Positions 1 to 8,900 of a stretch of 64,000 nucleotides of DNA are shown here, piece by piece; position 1 is the first letter of the stretch; each line of letters begins with the position of its first letter. Source of the stretch: Rhodothermales bacterium (GTDB taxonomy: Bacteria > Bacteroidota > Rhodothermia > Rhodothermales > UBA10348); contig JAEPNP010000005.1 of the NCBI GenBank assembly GCA_017643395.1, positions 248,001 through 312,000 on the forward strand. Reading direction: 5' to 3'. A program made the position numbers and the translations under genes. The notes below the pieces were generated by a model. The model made no database searches. It was not told the DNA's origin and worked only from the letters and a program-made list of their open reading frames with translations.

Positions 1-68
1 CGCTGGCCGGCGGCCGTGCCGGGGCGATGGCCGGCGGCCGAAGACTCCGCAGTCTCGGCGTCCTGCCC

Positions 69-1013
69 CTACTCGAACGGAATCTGATTCGTATCGAACC
101 GCGGGAGCAGATAACGATGGTGTCGGTCCAGATCGGCCGCCTCGCCTTCGTCCGCCAGAGCCAGCAGCCCCAGCGCACAATCGAACTGCTCAAGGACGCC
201 GAGCAGCCCCTCGTTCCACCCGCCGTAGGGGTAGCACATGACCCAGAAATCGTCCACCGGGCTACCGATTTCCCGCAGAAACGCCAGCGAGCCCTCGATT
301 TCCCGCCGCTGGGTCTCCTCATCCACGGAATTCAGCCAATAGTGCGAATCGCCGTGTGAGCCCACATACATCCCGTTTTTCTGCATGTGGCGCAACTGAT
401 CGACGCTGCAGTACAACTCCCGCGCAAACGCCTCCTCACTCACACCGACGTGACGAGCAAAAAGATCACGGGCGATGCGGCCGCGCAATTCCTCAGGCAG
501 CGCCACCTGCAGCATGCGCTTCACATAGATGGTCTCCGGGTCGTCGAATACGAACGTTTTTGCCCACTTTGACCGGTATTCCGACGGTTTCTGGAGGTCA
601 TATTCGTCGCGGTGCGCATCCACCGCTTCATCCACCTCCCGACCCAGCGTCTGCACATCCGCGCTGGCCAGCACGAAATGCACCCGGTTGACGTCCAGCA
701 GTTCGCGCCGCACGGCAGGCCCCACAGGAGGAAAAAACGCTGCCGGCATACCCCGCTCTGCAAGCATGGGAAATGCGACCGTGTAGTGGTCGATATACCC
801 GTCGTCAAAGGTCAAAAGTGCCGCATTCGGCGGCAGATCGTCCCCTGTCCGCGCGGCGTGAACCACCTGCGCCATACTTACCGGGGAAAAATGACGGGCG
901 ATGTGGTCCAGCTGAAAGCGGAAGGTGTCGATTGACCGCCCCTTGATGCCCGGGTAGCGGGAGTGCTCAAGCTCCCGGACATAGTGGTACATAATGATCG
1001 TGACGCGGCGCAT
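69..1013 (-). CDS. Polysaccharide deacetylase family protein (NodB-like)
   Basis: A 314-residue protein with the NodB-homology fold. The first metal-binding motif is the LLTFDDGY stretch near residue 68, preceded by the N-terminal ITIIMYHYV-type strand (here VTIIMYHYV), and a late SHGDSHYWL motif supplies the histidines expected of metal-dependent carbohydrate deacetylases (CE4). The family removes N- or O-acetyl groups from polysaccharides or sugar precursors. No signal peptide is visible, which suggests a cytoplasmic substrate, although some CE4 enzymes use other routes. The start overlaps the stop of the upstream GNAT-like gene (TGATG), so it is translationally coupled as the last gene of the HisF-to-deacetylase operon. 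The substrate is unknown. Confidence 0.85.
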   Translation of the reverse strand: MRRVTIIMYHYVRELEHSRYPGIKGRSIDTFRFQLDHIARHFSPVSMAQVVHAARTGDDLPPNAALLTFDDGYIDHYTVAFPMLAERGMPAAFFPPVGPAVRRELLDVNRVHFVLASADVQTLGREVDEAVDAHRDEYDLQKPSEYRSKWAKTFVFDDPETIYVKRMLQVALPEELRGRIARDLFARHVGVSEEAFARELYCSVDQLRHMQKNGMYVGSHGDSHYWLNSVDEETQRREIEGSLAFLREIGSPVDDFWVMCYPYGGWNEGLLGVLEQFDCALGLLALADEGEAADLDRHHRYLLPRFDTNQIPFE

Positions 1014-1996
1014 CAGAGGCGGTTCGGACGGTCCTGATCCGTATCGCCGCGCAGGAGACGGATGGGCAGGGAGCCGGCCCCGGCCTTGAAAGCCATGCGC
1101 AGCGGCACGTTGCGTTGTTCGAACGGCTCGAAATAGTTGGGCAGGACGAGCTCCGCATGCTCACGAACCTCCACCCAACCCGGTAGCGCCTCGTCCGGCA
1201 CGCCGTAGTGGACCAGGTCCAGATACGCACATTCCTGCTCACGCGTCAGGGCGCGAAGCGCGGGGGTACACGATGCGAGCGCGCCCGCATCGCCCACGAG
1301 ATCTACGATTCTCAGGACGGCACCCTTGGGCGAATCGACTTTGCGCAGGACCAACAGGGCGTCGTCGTTGTGCGCGAACTGATACTCGTACCAGGGGTGC
1401 TCCGCGTAGCGTGCGCGCAGGTAGTCCAGAGACTTGCGCGGACGGCTCGCCACGGGCGGCAGGTTTTCCGGCAGTTTGCGGGTAATTGTCAGTTTTCCTG
1501 CGCCCGATGCGTGCTCGCGCGCAACATCGGGCACACCGCCCGCCGGCCCATCCGGGCCGATCTCGGGAAACAGCGCCGCGTGCGCCATCGGCCCCACGGT
1601 GTAGCCCAGCGCCCGGTAAATCGGCACCACCATGTCCGAAATGCCCACTGCGCAAATCAGATCTGGCCGCCGAATTCGCTTTACCGTGTTGAGGAGTTGC
1701 AGGCCCAGCCCGGGTGCAGCGGCGTCATCGCGCACCTTCCACACAGCGAGCGCCAGGTCTTTCCAGTCCGCGGCCGGATCGAATCGCCGGAAGGGAATAA
1801 AGCCCAGAAGCCCCAGCAATTCTCCGTCGCGCAACGCCAGCACGAAGGTCAACGCCTCGGCATCATCGGGATCCTGATGTTGCCATCGCAGGAGTTCCGG
1901 GTGTCGCACAAAGACGTGCCCTTTCTGCCAATGCGTATCCAGAAACGCCAGAATCGCGGCCTCATCGACCTTTTTGGCCTGTCGGATCTCCATCAT
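1013..1996 (-). CDS. GNAT-like acyltransferase of the glycan operon
   Basis: About 327 residues. The N-terminal half (EIRQAKKVDEAAILAFL, then an LALRDGELLGLLGF strand pair and a GLGLQLLNTVKR segment) resembles a GNAT acetyltransferase fold with an acetyl-CoA loop. The second half looks like a further GNAT-like or FemAB-like module but is not clearly recognisable. The reading frame stays open about 170 nt upstream, but that part encodes only Pro/Arg-rich low-complexity residues from a G-rich tract. The start was therefore placed at the first of two adjacent ATG codons, where the recognisable fold begins. No convincing Shine-Dalgarno sequence precedes it. The operon context suggests acylation of an amino sugar or related precursor; this is inference. 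Confidence 0.65.
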   Translation of the reverse strand: MMEIRQAKKVDEAAILAFLDTHWQKGHVFVRHPELLRWQHQDPDDAEALTFVLALRDGELLGLLGFIPFRRFDPAADWKDLALAVWKVRDDAAAPGLGLQLLNTVKRIRRPDLICAVGISDMVVPIYRALGYTVGPMAHAALFPEIGPDGPAGGVPDVAREHASGAGKLTITRKLPENLPPVASRPRKSLDYLRARYAEHPWYEYQFAHNDDALLVLRKVDSPKGAVLRIVDLVGDAGALASCTPALRALTREQECAYLDLVHYGVPDEALPGWVEVREHAELVLPNYFEPFEQRNVPLRMAFKAGAGSLPIRLLRGDTDQDRPNRL

Positions 1997-2020
1997 CGCG
2001 CCAGGACGCGTCCGGACTCG

Positions 2021-2130
2021 GCGGGGGCGGCCGGGGCTGCAGGGGCGGCGGGGGCGGCGGGGGGCGCCGGGGACGCCGGGGCGGGGGCCGCCGGGAACGG
2101 GACGGCGGCGGGGGCGGGGGCGGGGGCGGC
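2021..2130. repeat. G-run low-complexity tract inside the operon
   Basis: This is an almost uninterrupted run of GGGGC/GGCGG-type units on the plus strand, between the end of the SDR gene and the start of the GNAT-like gene. It includes several tracts of four to six G separated by single C residues, so it fits a G-quadruplex motif on the plus strand (the template strand of the operon). It has no codon-like structure. Similar G/C-rich low-complexity blocks occur in other intergenic gaps of the window. Confidence 0.7.
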
Positions 2131-2150
2131 CAGGCCGAAAATTCGCATAC

Positions 2151-2858
2151 TCACGCGGTGCTGCCCCCATCGACCGTGAGCACTGTGCCCGTCACCCGGA
2201 CGGCGTCCTCCGAGAGCAGCCAGGCCACCGCCGCTGCGGCATCATCGACCCGGGCCAGCCCGAGCGGCGCCCTGCGCCGAATCGACTCTAGCTTCTGCCC
2301 TTGCAGGTCGGCCGTCATATCGGTCTCCATGTACCCGGGTGCGACACAATTGACCGTCACGCCGGCCTTTCCAAGCTCCCTGGACAGGGACCGACTGAAC
2401 CCCTCCAGACCGGCCTTGGTTGCCGCGTAGGCCGCCAGGCCGCTGAATCCGGTCTGCGCAGTGATGGAGGAGATATTGACGATGCGACCTGTGCCCCGCA
2501 CCAGCATCGACCGGCACGCATACTTGGTGAGCACCATGGCCGCTTCCAGGTTGACGCTCAGTAGCGCGCGGATCTCCGAGGTGTGCATGGTCGCCAGCAG
2601 ACCGCCGTTACCAAGCGCAGCATTGTTTACCAGCCCGTACAGCGGGCCGTGCTCGGCGGTGATCCGTTTCACGAGCGATGGGATTTCCGCAACATTCGAC
2701 AGGTCGAACGGCAAAAAAGCGGCACCCGTCTCGGCATAATCATCCGTCAGCGACCGGCTCACTCCGACGACACGGAAGCCGTCCTTGAGCAGCCGATGCG
2801 TAATGGCCAATCCCAGGCCTCTGCCGGGGCCGGTCAAAAGAACCGTGCGTATGTCCAT
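2151..2858 (-). CDS. Short-chain dehydrogenase/reductase (FabG-like)
   Basis: A 235-residue classical SDR. The NAD(P)-binding TGPGRGLG motif is at residues 9-16, the structural LVNNAALG motif near residue 76, the catalytic Ser in VNISSITAQ, the YAATK catalytic Tyr/Lys pair near residue 145, and a C-terminal TGTVLTVDGG tail. All catalytic residues are present. Enzymes of this type reduce a carbonyl, often a beta-ketoacyl thioester or keto-sugar. Lying 5 nt downstream of an AMP-forming ligase and close to a dedicated acyl carrier protein, it could act on an ACP-bound acyl group. A sugar-nucleotide substrate is equally possible. Confidence 0.85.
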   Translation of the reverse strand: MDIRTVLLTGPGRGLGLAITHRLLKDGFRVVGVSRSLTDDYAETGAAFLPFDLSNVAEIPSLVKRITAEHGPLYGLVNNAALGNGGLLATMHTSEIRALLSVNLEAAMVLTKYACRSMLVRGTGRIVNISSITAQTGFSGLAAYAATKAGLEGFSRSLSRELGKAGVTVNCVAPGYMETDMTADLQGQKLESIRRRAPLGLARVDDAAAAVAWLLSEDAVRVTGTVLTVDGGSTA

Positions 2859-2863
2859 CCGGA

Positions 2864-4141
2864 TCAGCGAGCCAGTTTGCCGGAAGCGTTCAGGGCAAGA
2901 TCCGGCACGACGGTCACAGAAACCGGCACCTTGTGTCGCTCGAGCCTGGAGCCGGCATGGGCGGTGACGGCTGCTTTCAGTGTAGCCACATCGTGGTCGG
3001 GGCGGGCCGGAACGATTTCCGCTGCCACCAGCGCCCCGGTGAACGGGTTGGACCGCGCAAACACCCGGGCAGCCAGCACGTCGGGGTGGCTCAACAAGGC
3101 GCGCTCGACCTCCTCAGGATGCACCTTGTTGCCCCCCACGTTGATCACCCCCGAGGCCCGGCCGAGGAAATGGACACGGTCCTCCGTGACCAAGACGGAA
3201 TCGCCTGTATCGACCCATCCTTCTGCGTCCCGGACGCGGGCCTGGTTATCCCCGATATAATGGTGCCCGACCGACGGGTTCAGCACCCACAGGCGGTCCT
3301 CCTGGACCCGTAGCCGGATGCCGGGGTTCGGCGGCTGATCGAGAAATGCCTTGGGAAAACCCGCTTTTCCGTCGTTGACCGAAAAGCCGACGCCTGCCTC
3401 CGTCGATGCAAATATGTGGGTGATGCGGGCCTCCGGGTACCGGCCACGAAGAGCAGATAGCACGGCAGAATCGGCTATTTCGCCGCCAAGAGTGATTTGC
3501 CTAAGGGGCAGATCGCCCGCTGATGGGCTCATCAGAATGTTGCGCCAGAGCGTAGGCGTTCCACTGAGGTGCGTGCACCCGTTTCGGGCCAGAAAATCGA
3601 TTTGCCGGTCGAGGGCCTGCGATCGGTCGGGGGCCAGCAGCACGCCGCCGGACAGGAGCGCCTGCAGCGTGACCTGCAGGCCGGCAAATCGTGCATAGTC
3701 GTAGAGCAACCCCCAGCGAAACGCAGGCAGATCGGTCCTGGTGGTGCGGGTCAGGCTCTCCAGCGTGTGGGCCACCAATTTGGGAGTGCCGGTTGTGCCA
3801 GAGGTGGGGATGGCCCAGATGGTGCTCACCGACCGGGCCCCGTCAGAGGACGATTCGCCCGGCGGCGTGGCGGATTGCGCCTCCGCAGCCTCCCACAACC
3901 GGGTCGTTTCGGCTTTGGAGAGCGAATCGGGCAGCAGCACGATGGTATCGACCGCGCCGTCGAGCGCGGCCAAAAGAGGGATGGCCTCTAGCGGATCTTG
4001 CGCTTGCACCGCCACCACCCGATCCGCCCCTGGCCCGCCGGCCTGCGCATCCAACGACTCGACGGTCAAGTCGCGCCGCGGGCCCATCGCCAGTACATCA
4101 CCGGGGGACCTGCCGGCCCGGATGCGGTCACGCAGGGGCAT
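2864..4141 (-). CDS. AMP-forming acyl-CoA/ACP ligase (ANL superfamily)
   Basis: About 425 residues from an ATG that overlaps the ACP stop by 14 nt. The open frame reaches upstream to 4327, but that part lies antiphase over the ACP gene. The adenylation core is present: P-loop TSGTTGTPK near residue 115, an FASTEAG A5-type motif, WVDTGD (A7), FLGRASGVINVGGNKVHP (A8), and the C-terminal NASGKLAR lysine. The region before the P-loop is only about 110 residues, shorter than in typical acyl-CoA synthetases of about 500 residues. The enzyme would activate a carboxylate as an acyl-adenylate and, by context, load it on the adjacent carrier protein. The acid is unknown. Confidence 0.8.
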   Translation of the reverse strand: MPLRDRIRAGRSPGDVLAMGPRRDLTVESLDAQAGGPGADRVVAVQAQDPLEAIPLLAALDGAVDTIVLLPDSLSKAETTRLWEAAEAQSATPPGESSSDGARSVSTIWAIPTSGTTGTPKLVAHTLESLTRTTRTDLPAFRWGLLYDYARFAGLQVTLQALLSGGVLLAPDRSQALDRQIDFLARNGCTHLSGTPTLWRNILMSPSAGDLPLRQITLGGEIADSAVLSALRGRYPEARITHIFASTEAGVGFSVNDGKAGFPKAFLDQPPNPGIRLRVQEDRLWVLNPSVGHHYIGDNQARVRDAEGWVDTGDSVLVTEDRVHFLGRASGVINVGGNKVHPEEVERALLSHPDVLAARVFARSNPFTGALVAAEIVPARPDHDVATLKAAVTAHAGSRLERHKVPVSVTVVPDLALNASGKLAR

Positions 4142-4394
4142 GTGCCTGATAGAAGTCGACAAACTCGCCGAACGTCTGCGGATAGAACGGCTCCGCGGAC
4201 AGCGTGAACGGGTCGTAGCCCAACTCATCTTCCAGCCGGGTGACCAGGATGGCAAAACCCAGCGAATCGAGTCCGGTCTCCAGCAGCACCGTGCCGTCTT
4301 CAAGCACAGGCGCGGCTGCCCCGTCATTCATTCCCTGAAAGGTCGCGGCAAAAATGTCCTGAATGCGCTGGCTGAGACGGGTCCTGTTAGACAT
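4128..4394 (-). CDS. Acyl carrier protein (phosphopantetheine-binding)
   Basis: An 88-residue acidic helical protein with the phosphopantetheine attachment motif TGLDSLGFAIL (Ser in DSL near residue 43) and a helix-III-like segment (FGEFVDFYQ). The size fits a discrete ACP. It overlaps HisH upstream by 8 nt and the AMP-forming ligase downstream by 14 nt, so the carrier and its probable loading enzyme are translationally coupled. No ketosynthase is present in the window, so this is probably not the fatty-acid synthesis ACP but a dedicated carrier for an acyl or aminoacyl group used in modification. Confidence 0.85.
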   Translation of the reverse strand: MSNRTRLSQRIQDIFAATFQGMNDGAAAPVLEDGTVLLETGLDSLGFAILVTRLEDELGYDPFTLSAEPFYPQTFGEFVDFYQAHAPA

Positions 4395-5046
4395 GGGCAG
4401 TTACCTGCTCGATCCAGTGCCGGTAAATCCTGAGTCCGGCCGGACCGCTTTTTTCCGGATGAAATTGTGTGGCGAAGAGAGATCCCACGGAGAATGCAGC
4501 CGGGAATCTCGCCGAGCCGTGACGACTGTACGCGGCAACTGTCGACGGGTCGACCTCCGCCGCAGCAAACGAGTGCACAAAATAGAACGGCTCTTGCTGG
4601 TCGAGGCCTTCAAGCGGCGAATCGTGCCACGCCGGTCCTGGTTCGAGGCGTCGCCACCCCATGTTCGGCACCCGCGCCTCGGAGCTGTCGAGCTCCTGCA
4701 CGGTGCCCCGAAGCACGCCTAGTCCCCGGCATGTGGAGAATTCGCCGCTCGACTCCAGTAGCAGTTGTTGACCGAGGCAGATCCCGAACACGGGCAGGCC
4801 CTGCCGTACGGCGCTGCGCACGGCATCGGCCATGCCGGTGCGATCCAGCTCTGCCATGGCATCCGGAAAGCTGCCCACGCCGGGAAGAACCAGGCCCGCG
4901 CAGTCGTCAAACTGATCGGGCTCGCAGGCCATGATTGGGCGCGCACCGCAGTGCTCAAGCCCGGCTCGCACGCTGAACAGGTTGCTGAGTCCGGTCTCGA
5001 CGATGCCGATCACCGGGCCGTGCGCGGTCGGTGCGGGAGTACTCAT
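4387..5046 (-). CDS. hisH: HisH-like glutamine amidotransferase
   Basis: A 219-residue class I glutamine amidotransferase of the HisH type. The nucleophile elbow is GICLGQQLL (Cys near residue 94), with PGVGSFPDAM before it and the C-terminal FHPEKSG carrying the catalytic His/Glu. It should hydrolyse glutamine and feed ammonia to the HisF-like partner, whose stop codon overlaps its start (ATGA). No other histidine biosynthesis gene is nearby, and the neighbours are an ACP, a ligase and polysaccharide enzymes. A paralogue acting in surface-sugar amidation or amidine formation therefore seems more likely than the housekeeping imidazole-glycerol-phosphate synthase. Confidence 0.85.
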   Translation of the reverse strand: MSTPAPTAHGPVIGIVETGLSNLFSVRAGLEHCGARPIMACEPDQFDDCAGLVLPGVGSFPDAMAELDRTGMADAVRSAVRQGLPVFGICLGQQLLLESSGEFSTCRGLGVLRGTVQELDSSEARVPNMGWRRLEPGPAWHDSPLEGLDQQEPFYFVHSFAAAEVDPSTVAAYSRHGSARFPAAFSVGSLFATQFHPEKSGPAGLRIYRHWIEQVTAHV

Positions 5047-5903
5047 GCTGCGAAGGCCTCCCGGGTGTCGACTCCTGCTTGGGTCAGGGACCGCTTGATG
5101 TCCGGCAAGTGAACGTCTCCGAACTCCTTGAATCTGACCCCTGTGTGCAGAAACGCACGATTTCCCGACTCGGACGCATCTAGTGTGTCGCGGGCTGTCT
5201 CATGGGTGCGTGCGGCATAGTGCAACACACTGGCTACCGCGGCACCTTCTGCCGCCGTGTCACGGAGCACACGGACGATGTGATCTGTGGTGCCGGCACC
5301 TCCGTGGGCAATGACGGGCACGTTCACTACATCCGCGATGGCGCGGGTCAACTCCAGATCGAATCCCTGCCCGGTGCCTTCCCGATCGACGGAGGTGATG
5401 ACGATTTCCCCGGCCCCTCGGGACTCGGCCTCCCGCGCCCAGGACACGACTTCAAGCCCGGTCGTTTCGCGGCCGTTGTCGGTGTAGGCGAAATAGTCGT
5501 CGCCATCCTTGATGGCTTCGATAGCCACTACAATCGTGGAGGACCCGAATCGGCGGGCGGCCTCCGAAATGAACCCGGGATTTGCCACCGCAGCCGTATT
5601 GATCGCGACCTTGTCTGCGCCGGCCCTTAGTGCCGCTTCGATGTCGGCGATCGTGCGCAGGCCCCCTCCGACGGTGATAGGTATGAAAATACCCGCCTCG
5701 GCTGTCGCGGTCACGATGTGCAGCAGGTTGGACCGGCCGAACAGACTGGCGACGACGTCCTGGTAAAAGAGTTCGTCGGCACCCTCCTCGTAGTAGCGCC
5801 GGGCCAGCGTCGCGGGCGATCCGACCACCCGGAGTCCCTCCAGGTGAATGCCCTTGACCACGTTGGGCCCCTTGATGTCGAGCCGGGCGATAACCCGTTT
5901 CAT
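5043..5903 (-). CDS. hisF: HisF-like cyclase of the surface-glycan type
   Basis: A 286-residue HisA/HisF TIM barrel. Visible motifs are VVKGIHLEGLRVVG, VGGGLRTI, AGADKVAINTAA, ITSVDREGTGQGFD and VIAHGGAG, covering the two phosphate-binding halves. The start MKRVIARLDIK replaces the canonical CLDVK motif, with Arg for Cys and the catalytic Asp9 kept. The second catalytic position, usually AIDAK, reads AIEAIK, so Asp is replaced by Glu. It also has a C-terminal extension compared with the housekeeping enzyme of about 255 residues. RLDIKGPN-type HisF paralogues are known to me from polysaccharide clusters. It is the first gene of the coupled operon, 62 nt downstream of the sensor kinase. Confidence 0.85.
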   Translation of the reverse strand: MKRVIARLDIKGPNVVKGIHLEGLRVVGSPATLARRYYEEGADELFYQDVVASLFGRSNLLHIVTATAEAGIFIPITVGGGLRTIADIEAALRAGADKVAINTAAVANPGFISEAARRFGSSTIVVAIEAIKDGDDYFAYTDNGRETTGLEVVSWAREAESRGAGEIVITSVDREGTGQGFDLELTRAIADVVNVPVIAHGGAGTTDHIVRVLRDTAAEGAAVASVLHYAARTHETARDTLDASESGNRAFLHTGVRFKEFGDVHLPDIKRSLTQAGVDTREAFAA

Positions 5904-5965
5904 GCGGCGGCGGTGTTGCTCGCGCTCACAGACCCGCAGTCCGGATCGGGGGTTCCCTTTCCCGC

Positions 5966-8900
5966 TCAGGCGGGTTTTCCGGTCCCGGGCAGTCTCGGAT
6001 CTCGAGGGCGGCGCTCTGCGGGACGATCTGCCCCGCCGATCAGCTGCACATCCTGTACGGGGAATCGCACAGTAAACGTCGAACCGACCGCTTTTTCGCT
6101 CTGAACGTCGATTTCGCCGCCCAGGAGTTCGATCAGGCCGCCTAGAATGGCCAGACCGAGGCCGGTTCCGTTGTGCGTCCGGTCTTCGCCTCCCGACTCC
6201 TGCTGGAATTCGTCGAACAGTCTGGGCAAAAACTCCTCATTGATCCCGATGCCGGTGTCCTGCACGGAGATCTCCAGCGATGCCTCGTGGCCTTGCCTGG
6301 AGACGTTGACGTTGACGTACACACCGCCCTTCTCGGTGAATTTGACGGCGTTATCGACCATGGCAAAAAGCACACGCATCAGTGCCCGCCGGTCTGTTTC
6401 CACCATGACGCGTGATGTGCCGCGAACCCGGAGGAAGAGGCCACATTCGCCGGCCCGCAGCCGCAGCGGCGACACCACTTCTTCGATGGTCTCCGATAGA
6501 TTTACCGGTTCTATGAACAGCTCCCTGGTGCCGGCGCGCAGCATCGCAAGCTCCAGCAGATCATCCAGGGCGCCCATGAGTCGATGGCTGGACTCGGCGA
6601 TGATGTCCAGGAACTCACGACTTGACGATCCGACCGGCCATTCGTCCTGAAGTATGTTCGTGAAGCCGAGAATGGCTGTGATGGGCGTGCGCAGCTCGTG
6701 CGATGTCTTGGCGAGGAACCCGTCCTTAAGACGATTTGCCTCGGTCAATTTGCTGTTTGCCGCCTCCAGCTTGCGGCGATAGACTTTTTCACGCTCCAGC
6801 TCGCGGGCCTGCGCCATAGCCTTTTTCTGGGCGCGAACCATGACCTGGTACCGGTACATGAACCAGAACAGGCAGACCGCCATGCCGAAGTAGGTCGCAT
6901 ACGCCCACCAGGTGCGCCAGAGCGGGGGCGCAATGGCGAATCGGAACGTAACCGGCTCCGTGGCGACGCCTCGGTCGTCCCTTGCGCGGACCTGAAACTC
7001 GTAGTCGCCCTCCCACAGATCCTCCGGCTGAATCAGTGTAGACGTTGACCATGGGCTCCACTCGTCCTGCCCGGGCACCACACGCCACGAGTAGTTCAGA
7101 TTTGCCGCGTCCGAGGGATACACGGCCGACACGCGGATCGAAAGTTCGTTTTGGCGCCAGGACAGCTGCAATGCCTGTTCCGCCGACGTGGAGATCGCTC
7201 CGGATTCGTGCGCGGTCAGGCCACCGAAGAGCAACCGGCCGTCCCGGCGTCTTCGTACTTCTCGCAGGATGACCTCAAACGGTGCCTCGGCGGTGTAGTC
7301 CACCTCGGACTGGTACCGCACCACGTGGCCGTTCCTGTTAAACCACAATGCCCCCGTCGAATCGGTCGCCAGAACCTCGTGCCGTGAACGTGTGTAGCGC
7401 AGGGTTGGCGTGGATGTCAGCGTATACCCGCGCGGACTGAGCGTAGCGACCTCGATGCGGTCGGCGTACCCGATCCAGACCCGGCGATCGGGCCCCTCCA
7501 CCAGGTCCCAGACCTCGTTGTTGCCTGTCGCCCGATTCTGCGGGCTCAGGTCCTCATCGCGTACAAACCAGCCCGCGGCCAGTTTGTAGATGCCCTCGGA
7601 GTCGTCCGCGTAGACACGAATCAGCCCATCGACCGTGACAACCTCAAGGCGATCGTCCGCCGGCAGGCCATCTGCCTTGCCAAAGGGCATATGCTCCCAT
7701 CCGAGCGCTGTGCGCGCCAGCCTGGAAAGGCCGGACGAGAGTGTCGTGTACCAGATGTCCTCCCCCGAAACCGCGATGGATCGCACATCACCCGTACTCC
7801 AGACGTGTGCCACGGTGGTGTCTTCGACCAGCGCCAGCCCCGTGCGGTAACCCGCCGCGACTCCATCGCCATAAGCCGCCAGGGCCAAGACCTGCTCGTC
7901 TGGCAGCTTGACCGCTATCAACTCGTCATTTTCCCAAATCTGGAGGCCCTGATCGGTGCCGACGTAGAGCCGGCCGTCCGCCTCGGCCACCATATACGTG
8001 CGCCGGTCTTCAAGAAGACGCGTCGGGGCGCCGGGCGATGTAATGTCGGTAACTTCCAATCCGCCTCCGCCCGCCACGAACAGCTGCGAGTCATTGACAT
8101 GGACGTGGCTCGCCGCGTCCAGCTCAAGATTCCCCCACCGGGTCGAAACGCCGGGTGACTCAAAAAACAAGACGCCGTTGTTCTGGGTGGTCGCCAGAAA
8201 GCCGGAGGGGCGCACGTTGGTGATCGCGGTGATGTGATCATCCGGCAGCCCTGTATCGGCGGTTGTTCGACTGGTCACTTTGCCGTCCAGGGTCATCCCG
8301 ATGAGACCTGCGCCCAGGGTGCCGAGCATGAGTTCACCCGTAGCGGAGCGTGCACTCGAGTAGAGCCAGTATTCCTGGAGCAGGTTGTCCGCCTCGGTGG
8401 CGACGGGCGTGACCCGCCCCTCCCGCATCCGGTAGAAGCCGTGGTCGCGCGTGCCGATGAACCAGTCCTGGCCGTCTTGCTCGAGCACAAAGACTCGCAT
8501 ATCGGCAAAGAAGTCGCCGCCCGGGACGAGGGTTGTTTGGCCATGCTCGTAGAGCACCAGGCCGACGCCTCGTTCGCGCAGGACCAGACCCACGCCGGTC
8601 ATGAACGATGTGTGGTAGCTGGCCTCCGAGTAGGTCGTGTGCAACTCGTTGCCGTCCCAGACAAAAAGATGGTTTGGCGCCTGGAAATAGACGTTTTGCC
8701 CGTCCGCGCGGGTAGTCCAGACGTTGCCGAATCCCGCGTCCGTCTCGGGAATCATTTCGCTCAGACTGACGAATCGAAAGCTGATCGAATCGGGCACGAG
8801 ATAGCCAAATTCACCCTGGGCACCGGCAAATACGCGATTGCCCGGGCCGACAGCGAGCGATCGCACGGCGGTGGCTCGCGGCGTGGTCACCACTCTCCAG

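Noticed and set aside
1208-2179. 323-residue plus-strand frame over the GNAT-like gene
   Set aside because: Its end is low-complexity Gly/Ala from the G-rich tract and the rest is antisense to a plausible enzyme.
2864-4327. Longer version of the AMP-forming ligase starting at 4327
   Set aside because: The added 62 residues are antiphase to the ACP gene and have Ser/Arg-rich, non-homologous composition.
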